A stretch of DNA of 64,000 nt from Perca fluviatilis (Eukaryota; Chordata; Actinopteri; Perciformes; Percidae), in contig NC_053134.1 of NCBI RefSeq assembly GCF_010015445.1, positions 6,912,636 through 6,976,635 of the forward strand. Direction: 5' to 3'. Under the pieces are notes generated by a model. It was not told where the DNA came from and did no database searches. It saw only the letters and a program-made list of their open reading frames with translations. Below are positions 12,335 to 64,000 of this stretch, piece after piece (the stretch's first letter is position 1; each line of letters opens with the position of its first letter). A program made the position numbers and the translations under genes.

Positions 12335-12799
12335 AGGCTGACATTTGGGGACATACGCCTTTTCACCTTTTTGCACAGAGTTAGACGAGAAGATCGATAC
12401 CACTCATGTCTGTACAATAAATATGAAGCTACTGACAGCAGGCTCTTAGCTTAGCTTAGCATGGAAACAGCTAGCGTAGCTCTGTCTAAGGTAACAAGGT
12501 AACAAAACCTGTCTACCAGCACCTCTGAAGCTCACAAATGAATACCTCAAATCTCATTTGGAAATTTATGAATTTTAGAGGTGCTGGTGGGTGTTTTTTT
12601 GTTTTTTTTTTATCTTTGGACATATAAGAGCTGTTTCCCTATGTTTCCAGTATTTATGCTAAGCTAAGCCAACTGGTTGGTGGCTGTAGCTTCATTTTTT
12701 ACCATACAAATTTGAGAGTGGTATCGATCTTCTCATCTAACTCTCCACAAGAAGCCAAATAAAGGATATATCCTAAAATGTCCAACTATTCTTAAAGGA
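12335..12799. mobile_element. Hairpin MITE (GATCGATACCACTC family)
   Basis: The left arm has 'gagttagacgagaagatcgataccactc' with 'tagcttagcttagcatgg', and the right arm carries the complement ('gagtggtatcgatcttctcatctaactctc' and 'tatgctaagctaagcc'). The arms are separated by 'ccagcacctctgaagctcac' and its complement, so the whole 0.46 kb can fold back. A degraded copy lies at 4686-4995. It falls in the presumed creb3l2 3' region. Confidence 0.7.
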
Positions 12800-13519
12800 G
12801 GTGTAGTTCTCAACTGCACACAAAAGCTATAAGAGCAACCTTACAAAAAAATAGTCCCCTCAAGATGCTTTTGACTCTTGACTCGCACCCAAGGTGCTCT
12901 CTTTTGCTTTTTATTTAACTGGATTCGGTATTAATTGTGAGAAAATAGCAGATTTGAGCTGCAGATTGATCAGCACACTATAAACATCCAAAATATGGTG
13001 TTTTTAAATCAACAAAGATTTTGAAACTTTTTTTTCAAATGAGTGCAGGAACCCCCAAGTTAAGCCCTCGATGTTTGAAATGTCAAGTCAGCTGTAGAAA
13101 ATATATAACAATATAACAATAACAATATATAAAAGAGTACAATAAAATAGCAAAAGAAAACAAACAAAAAACAACATGAACACAAACAAGTATCAAAATG
13201 GGATGTATGCCTCACTGGAATGGAATAAAAACATTAGAAGAACTACAAAAAGCAATAACTTTAACAAAACAAACAAGGTTTCTATAAATACAAAGGTTCT
13301 CTTTCAGTGTCCTGTAAAAAGCCTCACGTGTCATATTTTAATAAACTTTCCACTGGAATAAATGCCACGCTGCATCATTAAATACATCTATTTGAATTTA
13401 TCTCAACGTGATTCAAGCCGGGTCAATTAAGACAACAGATACAACTGATAAGTTGACTCATGTAAGAATAATTCAGTGCAACGTTACTTAAGAAACTAAG
13501 GCAACCAGTGCCTCTTTGA

Positions 13520-13520
13520 A

Positions 13521-13553
<33 letters not shown>

Positions 13554-13587
13554 GTTATTATTATTACTACTATTATTACTACTATTA
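13520..13587. repeat. (ATT)n microsatellite
   Basis: Trinucleotide tract of about 68 bp with a few interruptions, 170 bp past the creb3l2 stop codon. It reads (AAU)n in the transcript if it is part of the 3' UTR. Confidence 0.95.
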
Positions 13588-13755
13588 CAGTGTATCTGAT
13601 TAAGCAGAGATGGAACAATCGGCAGTGGGAACTACTGTATGAGGTTTGCTCCAGGACACTGAACCATGCTCTACGGTGTCAAAGGTCATCATGGGGTGTA
13701 AGGGAGGTGGGGTCCCGGGATGGAGGGGCGTTTAGGGTGGGTGTTGACTTGAACC

Positions 13756-48943
<35,188 letters not shown>

Positions 48944-49350
48944 GATTTCCTCCTCGCAGACTCTCTCGGCTCTTCTGGCTCGTTTTCTTGTTGATTTTGC
49001 GGCAGAAAAAGCAGCGCAAACAGCGGCGGCGGTTTTGTTGCAATGCAGTCGGACTGGAAACCAAACTCCACAGCTCCAACTCCGGGAGAAAAAAAAAAAA
49101 GTTCCCAAGGACTTATAAAAGAAAAGAAAAAAGAAGAAATAGAAACGCGTCCAGCTGGTTTAGACTTTGGGGCTAAATGTTAGTTATGTCAGAAAGCTGT
49201 AGCAGTCAGATTGAGGATGAGAGTTGTTGTTGTTGTTAATCATCTCCTCGCTGGTTCAGCGTCCACAGGCAGCTTTCTGCAGCCTCTCTTTGCTTTTCAT
49301 TCCTCCTCCTCCTCCTCACAGCTCAGACACACAGGAATGCATGGGCGGAG
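48944..49350 (-). promoter_or_regulatory. creb3l2: creb3l2 5' UTR and proximal promoter
   Basis: Sequence 5' of the start codon, with CG-containing stretches such as 'cgcaaacagcggcggcgg' and a (TCC)n run near 49300-49316. I find no splice acceptor ahead of the ATG that is clearly used, so the 5' UTR probably lies here. The exact start site is not visible. Confidence 0.45.
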
Positions 49351-51590
49351 TCACAGAGAAACTGAGAAAATAGGGAAATCAAGCCCAGAAATTCAAGAAA
49401 ACTACACAAGCGGGAACGACTGATAATATAAATGCAATATAATGCACTGGAGATTAATTGTAGCGTAGCCTATACATGTGAAGTGATTCATCTGTTCCAG
49501 CTGTTTATGACACTAGAGTCAAATTCTAACATCAACAAACTAGATTTTCCGGTTTTGAATTTCAAAATAAAGACGCCACTCCTCATTTGCTGTAAATTCA
49601 AACTTTTTAAAATTAATCAAATAAGGTTGTGATGTTCCCTGGATGGAAATGATTCTTTGTATATGATGCCGAATTGTTCAGATATTGCATAACATGTTTG
49701 TAAAGTTTTGCAAATAAAAAAAACTTAAAAATATTATGAAAGAAACTTTTGTATAAAAAACGGAAATACTAAATTGAACCATACCTTTCTGGGCAAACGC
49801 CTTCTGCTCCAAATATAGCAGTTTTAAAGGACATAAGAAAACATACGAAAAACTATTCCTCATATAATAATCATATATTATAATTATTTAATTTATTTAT
49901 AATCTTTTTAGTTTCTTCAGCTGTCCGACATGTTTTTTTTTCTTCAATACCAGCAGGTGTATTTTCAGATATTCTTTTCCATCTGATACAAATTGGTAAT
50001 CTTGGACTATATAAATAAACTTGACTTGATTTGAGAATTTGTCAGCTTCTGATGCTCACTGAATAATAAGCTTTTGTCTTTAAATCCACTCCAGCCATTT
50101 CCGGTGTCACCCTGTCAAAATGACGCAGCTTCTGAATCCACAGGTTTCCCCCATAACTCACATTCCCGCCCACTCCATCTGACCGACCAATCAGATCACT
50201 CCTCAGTTTAAAGTCCATTCGACCGTCAGCCCTGACCTCCTGAGCTTTTTACTGACAAGTGACGCAGCCAATCAGGAAAGAGTTCGAGAATAGCCGTAAC
50301 CAATAACTTTAGGCCAAGAATACCTTTGGCTTAATCCCGCCCCCACTGTCACGGAAACAGCTTACCAAGGACCACTAGAAAAAGCTAATACAAGAAAAAA
50401 TACAAAAATAAATGCATATATTTCACATAAACTTTCATAAAGAACGCGTTTATATAAGTTTTTATACTAATATCTGTCAATATTTTTTTGACTTTTCATT
50501 TCTGAGTTTATTTTCAATGGTTACTTGTAACTTTTCCTCCTCCATTACGTGCTTTGTAAGTGAAATTGGGAAGTTATTAACACAGGGAGGTTAAACAATA
50601 CATGCTCTGACTGTTGAAGATGAACACAAATACGAAGAAAAGCAGTCTAGAAAATAAGGTCTATTATAGCAACCATTACAGAGAAATGAACCAGCAGTGT
50701 GAGCTGAAATCAACAAGTCACTGCCCAGGAAGGAAATGAAAAACAGATAAGTGTGATAACTGAAAGAAAATGACAAAGCAGACAACAGGAGTAGATAAAA
50801 CATCAAATACATACATTAATGTTCCGTTATAACAGGGGGGAAATATGGTGAATTTAATTGAACGTGCTTCCTCTAAATTTTCATGCTGGCCTCTCGAGCA
50901 GTTTCAGTAAACACGCACATTTCTCTCCAGTGGAACAACTTTCATTTACCAGAGAAATACATGAAGAAAAGAGAGACAGCGACAAGTGAGACATATTACA
51001 AGAAGGAACAAATACTTTCATCTGGTGATGATCTATATTTTTCTTACTGTCAAAAAATCCCATTAAATGCAGCTGCAAATAGTTCCTTGCAAACATATAA
51101 AAAAGGACAACTCTGGCCATCAGACTAGTAGTTTGAGACTCCTGATTTACAGTTTTCCTCACCTAGAAACAATTTGATTTAGAAAAGAAGAAAAACTATA
51201 ATAACCTTAGTCTAAGGACACGAGTAAGAGTTGCTGTTAACAGAGCTACGTCTACAACATCTTGTACCGAGTCGTCAAACACAGTGAAAACATTTTAGAC
51301 TCAAACTTGTATTTCCAACATTATTCTCATACATTCCCATACATAAAACTTGAGTACACAGAAAAAGGGCATAAACTGTATCTTTTAACGGTTCAGTACA
51401 AGTAGCACAAAGAAAACCATAATCAGTACGTGTATTTATACTACACAAGTGGGCTCTTTCAGCTTCTCTTGATGCCTCAAGTTCTGCAGGGAGGCGTCAC
51501 AGTCAAATATGACCGGAGTGTCACAACATATTCTGTCCCCCTTCTCCTTGGGTAAGTCAGTTCCTTTACTTGGTGGCGTTCAGGGCCTCA
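49351..51590. other. Intergenic region between creb3l2 and ssbp1
   Basis: About 2.2 kb with no coding exon. Mostly AT-rich apart from the CCAAT/GC-box cluster at 50160-50350. No obvious transposon boundaries; 50360-51590 shows nothing I can name. Confidence 0.6.
50160..50350 (-). promoter_or_regulatory. CCAAT and GC-box cluster upstream of creb3l2
   Basis: Three CCAAT boxes (50187-50191, 50268-50272, 50300-50304) and two GC boxes (CCCGCCC at about 50165 and 50336-50344) within 190 bp, which is dense compared with the surroundings. It is about 1.3 kb upstream of the creb3l2 start codon, so it may be a distal promoter element or an upstream start site. Function is inferred only from motif density. 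Confidence 0.3.
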
Positions 51591-51593
51591 GTC

Positions 51594-51599
51594 TTTATT
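51594..51599 (-). promoter_or_regulatory. ssbp1: ssbp1 poly(A) signal
   Basis: AATAAA on the minus strand 61 bp after the ssbp1 stop codon. It is the first signal in the 3' flank and would give a short 3' UTR. Confidence 0.6.
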
Positions 51600-51659
51600 T
51601 TGTAGAGAATACAAAAAGAAGTGGACTTGTTGTTGGGTGGTGACAAAGAAGAAAGTGCT

Positions 51660-60656
<8,997 letters not shown>

Positions 60657-61816
60657 CTTGTCTGTGCTGCGCAGACAGCTCCGAGGACTTTTTAGGGACA
60701 GATCTGAACAACAACAAAATGTGTGGCATGTAAACATGTCATCTTTAAGACAGTAGAAAAGTATACAAGCAACTGTATAACACTGGAATTAAAATCAAGC
60801 AAACTAAACACTCTGAGTTTTGCCTCCTACCATCAGGAAGGAGGTATACCTCCCAAAAACATGCCAGGTCTAACAGATACCTGAGATCATTTGTACCATC
60901 AGCTGTTGGGTTTCTCAACAAACTATAGGTCATCTGCCATCCCTGCCCATGTCACAGCACATAAGTATAGTATACATGTGTATTTATGTTCTTATCTATT
61001 TAATATTTCATGTTTTTATGTGGGGGTTTTTTGTGCCAATGTGTATGTGTTGGCTACCTGTTGTGATTTTTTTATTTTTATTTAACCTAACTGATAAAAA
61101 CAGACAAAATAAACACCTCTCAGGAAAATGCACAACAATTCAACAGCATCGCTAACTACAGCTATAAATAATCATACAGTTGAATCAACACCTCTCTAAA
61201 AGTTTAAACAAAAACTGAACAGTATAGCCTTCATAAAAAGTCAGATTTATAGCAGAAATGTTGCATTAGACTGCATTAGTTTTTAGCTAGGTGTAGCTAA
61301 TAAACTGGTTACTTTGTGTCTAACAGCACAAAAGCAGTTTAAAAGGGGCGCCGGAATCAATATTATCATCATCATCATCATAAGAGGGTGTACTAGTTAT
61401 ACGCGCTGTGAAGTGAATTAACGTTATTAGATGTTTTAAGTCATGATTACAACAACGAGCTGTGTGTTAACCGACAGGCGAGGCAGCAACACAATTAACA
61501 GATTTTAGCATGGAGTCTGGTGAGATTAGCGGTTGTTATAGAAAGTGTGCTCGGGTTTTCTGGGTCTGTCTGCAGACAGACGAGCTGAAGAATCAAACGT
61601 GTGAGCGGGGACTCAAAGTCACAGCAGCAGGCTTCTGGGGTCTCCCGCCATTAGGATGTGAACATGAAATACATCTTTAAAATTAACGTTTTTCTCGACA
61701 TGTTTTGGTTTACAGATTGCAGTAGCTTAAACAGCAGAGGAGCGGCAGTTTGTTGGTAGAAAACGGTGTCAACGTGCGCTAAAAAAAGACCAAAAAAAAG
61801 CATGCTTAAAACTTAC
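60657..61816 (-). other. ssbp1: ssbp1 intron 1
   Basis: About 1.15 kb between the untranslated first exon and the start-codon exon. AT-rich, with a dispersed-repeat piece at about 60800-60930 ('aacagatacctgagatcatttgtaccatcagctg'). No coding exon was seen. Confidence 0.75.
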
Positions 61817-61891
61817 CAGGTGCAAGACTTCAGAGCAGACTTTGGTAACCTCACGCTGTTTCCGGTCCGTCTTCAACAAAAGCCCGACAGT
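61817..61891 (-). promoter_or_regulatory. ssbp1: ssbp1 untranslated exon 1 and core promoter
   Basis: The donor CACCTG|gtaagt at 61817 marks the 3' end of a non-coding first exon. Upstream within 75 bp is ACCGGAAAC, an ETS-type core (GGAA), on the minus strand, and at the edge a second GGAT-type core ACCGGATGT inside the LINE target duplication. ETS/NRF-2 sites are typical of promoters of nuclear mitochondrial genes. No TATA box was seen. The transcription start is not known. Confidence 0.55.
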
Positions 61892-62891
61892 CTACCGGAT
61901 GTCTTCTTCTTCTTTAGAGTTTAACGGCAGTTGGCATCCAAATCGTTGCATTACTGCCTCCTAGTGACTATAACTCAATACCTAGTTGTTCAGACCAATA
62001 CACTACACTTTCCTAAAAACACCAGTATCTTTCAAAAACGCAAATAGATATTTCCTTCCAGTCATAATAACGCCACTTTCAAGGACATCTGTTATCTTGA
62101 TTTCACCTAAACCTAATTTCCGGCAGTCCAGCAAACATAACCCCCTTTCTCGCTTATATTTCCTGCATGACAACAATACATGCTCCACTGTCTCCATTAC
62201 CTCACATACATTACACTGGCCAGTCGGATGTTTCCCCAATATAAAAAGTGTACCATTTAATCTACTATGACCTATTCTCAGTCTGCTGACAATTACTTGA
62301 TCTTGTCGGTTAAACCCACTATAACTCATCCCTCCTTGGCCTACCTTAGCCTGAATCCTATGCAATTTCCTCCCCTTATTTCCACCATCCCAATACTGTT
62401 GCCACTGTCTGGAAATTTCTTCCCATACAATGCTCTTCCCCTCTGCCCTTGATAGTTTAACATTCAGTTCCACAGCACCCTTCTTAACCGCTTCCTTTGC
62501 CAATTTATCCACTCGCTCATTACCTGGTATACCTGCATGAGCAGGAACCCACATGAACACCACATTCACCCCCTGATCAGCAAACCTTGAATTTGTAAAC
62601 AAAATTTCATACACAATTTCTTGGTGATACCTGGCAGATCCTGATTTGAGACTCGACAGCGCTGACACTGAGTCACTACAAATGAGCACATTGCGCATCT
62701 TCACCTCTTCCACCCATTGTACAGCTAACAAAAGACCTACCAATTCAACAGCATGCACACTTAAATAGTCTGAGGTTCTCCTACTGACTCCAGTCTGACA
62801 ACTGGGAATCACCACAGCTGCCCCCGTTGCCCCTGTCAGTAAATCTTTCGATCCATCAGTAAAAACCTGTACATAACCACTACCGGATGTC
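61892..62891 (-). mobile_element. 5'-truncated I-type non-LTR retrotransposon with target duplication
   Basis: CTACCGGATGTC occurs on both sides (61892-61903 and 62880-62891), a 12-bp target-site duplication. Between them is about 976 bp of a LINE in minus orientation: RNase H-containing ORF2 end, about 100 bp of 3' UTR and a (GAA)n tail at 61904-61915. Everything upstream of the RNase H domain is missing, the usual outcome of incomplete reverse transcription. It sits in the 5' flank of ssbp1, same orientation. Confidence 0.9.
62003..62878 (-). pseudogene. LINE ORF2 C-terminal fragment: RNase H and zinc knuckle
   Basis: One open frame of about 290 codons to the stop at 62003. The RNase H domain shows the catalytic pattern: FTDGS, then the E of HAVELVGLLLAV, then D of ICSDSVSAL, then PAHAGIPGNERVDKLAKEA. 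It continues through RLRIGHSRLNG to a Cys/His cluster, CNVCEVMETVEHVLLSC, as in the I group of LINEs. The reverse transcriptase and endonuclease are absent, so it cannot move by itself. The lack of stops or frameshifts suggests a recent insertion. Confidence 0.88.
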
Positions 62892-64000
62892 GATAAAGTT
62901 CCGTATTTTTATTTTGCATTTTTGTTGTGAAAGTGAATTAAAGTTAGATCACATTTGTAATTTATCCTTTATCCTATTTATTGACATTTTTCTATTTATT
63001 GTTTACCTTGTGTAACCTAAAGTGCTTAATAAATACAGATTTTAATATTATATTATTATCATTTCATCCCTTAGGCTATATTTAGTAAACTACTTTGTAA
63101 ACTATTTCCAGGAGTGCTACAATCTCTATCATTATTTATTACCTTATATTGTTGATTTTTGGGATGTAACTGCAGATGATAGATGAGATAAATGAATGGC
63201 ATTGTGGGTGCAACAAAAACGTTGCACCCAGGATGTCTGTTCTGTTCTTGATGGAGGACCTTGCCCCCCATGGATGTATTATCACCCCCCACAGACCTCT
63301 GGCCGAGTGACTTCCCACCTAGAGTTTGTTTCTAACTTTATTAACAAACAAAATTACAACAACCAACAAAACAGATTTTAGGGATTGTATATGTATTTTA
63401 AAAAAGAAAAGACATTTAAGATATTAAATAAAGAAATGAAAGTAATTCACTAAGTTATTTCAGTAATACAAATGTCAAGTTTAGTTTAAACTCAATTTAT
63501 TTTTATATAGCCTGTGACATTTTTCCATACAACAAATTGTACAAAAAATATATAATCTTTGTCCATGTAATTGCCTAGTGTTCTTATCCTGTAGCTGGAT
63601 CAATGTCACCCCAGAGGAAACAACAAGGGAGGGCTCAATATGCTACAGAAGGAATGTTTCCAACATGAAATCTCCTAAAGAATAACTGCAGCTGAAGGAA
63701 AGTGTGTTGAAAGGTATAAAGTCCAGAAAGCAGCAGATTAACAGATTTCTCTGAGCCCTCGTGGACCTGTTGGGAACGTGTGTCTAACTCAGTGAGTCCT
63801 TTTGGTTAAACTGTTTTCTGATATTCTTTTCATTTTAAGACTGGTCCAAACATCTATTTGTCATCTATTTAAAGTATTGAAACTAGCTGAAGTGAATGTC
63901 GCATATAGCACACATTTACATTAAGTCAACTGTACCTGTACTGTAACCTCAGTGTATCTGGATGAAGCTCTGCATGAATGACTTCAGTTCACAGGACCAG
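62892..64000. other. Right flank of ssbp1
   Basis: About 1.1 kb, AT-rich. 63480-63560 has a 'tttatatagcc' phrase of a dispersed fish repeat. No coding frame is convincing. A possible promoter lies near 63715. Confidence 0.5.
63715..63797 (+). promoter_or_regulatory. Possible TATA promoter and first exon of a right-hand gene
   Basis: TATAAA at 63715-63720 is followed by about 70 bp and then a good splice donor, (CA)|gtgagt at 63792-63797. This spacing would fit a short untranslated first exon on the plus strand, divergent from ssbp1. There is no protein evidence, so this is a weak prediction. Confidence 0.22.

Larger units (their letters stand above)
11301..13755 (-). other. creb3l2: creb3l2 3' UTR and downstream flank
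   Basis: This is the sequence following the creb3l2 stop codon on the minus strand. Mammalian CREB3L2 has a long 3' UTR, so much of this may be transcribed. Candidate AATAAA signals on the minus strand lie near 12915 and 12130, but which is used cannot be decided by eye. It contains an (AAT)n tract just past the stop and a hairpin MITE at about 12335-12799. No further coding exon is visible. Confidence 0.5.

Noticed and set aside
62003..62878. A host ribonuclease H gene
   Set aside because: The domain is followed by the LINE-type Cys/His cluster and a GAA tail, and is flanked by a 12-bp target duplication; it is a retrotransposon fragment.

Overview
This window is vertebrate nuclear DNA, almost certainly from a teleost fish and probably a percomorph. 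The coding exons are short and separated by GT-AG introns. Long (CA)n tracts are very dense, and the intergenic and intronic DNA is packed with small teleost-type DNA transposons (hAT-like with 8-bp target duplications, TTAA-flanked palindromic elements, tRNA-like SINEs). The species cannot be named from the sequence.

Three genes are supported, all on the minus strand, so transcription runs right to left. (1) dgki (diacylglycerol kinase iota): only the first coding exon (7497-7714) is present; positions 1-7496 lie in its first intron and the gene continues off the left edge. (2) creb3l2 (ER-anchored bZIP transcription factor): complete, 12 coding exons from 48943 down to 13756. The joined exons keep one reading frame across all 11 introns and give 552 codons plus a stop. 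Intron 1 alone is 21.6 kb. (3) ssbp1 (mitochondrial single-stranded DNA-binding protein): complete, six coding exons from 60656 down to 51660 (147 codons) plus an untranslated first exon ending at 61817.

Layout: 1-7496 dgki intron 1 with four or more MITE-type insertions; 7497-8100 dgki exon 1 and promoter; 8100-11300 intergenic repeats; about 11300-13755 creb3l2 3' untranslated or downstream sequence; 13756-49300 creb3l2; 49300-51590 short intergenic gap with a CCAAT/GC-box cluster; 51594-61890 ssbp1; 61904-62879 a 5'-truncated I-type LINE inserted in the ssbp1 5' flank; 62892-64000 flanking DNA with a possible TATA promoter near the right edge. The genes have unrelated jobs: lipid-signal termination, ER stress and secretory-pathway transcription, and mtDNA maintenance. 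They are neighbours by chromosomal synteny, not an operon. No bacterial, CRISPR or toxin-type system was seen. The interesting material is the transposon archaeology and how repeats sit against splice sites and promoters.
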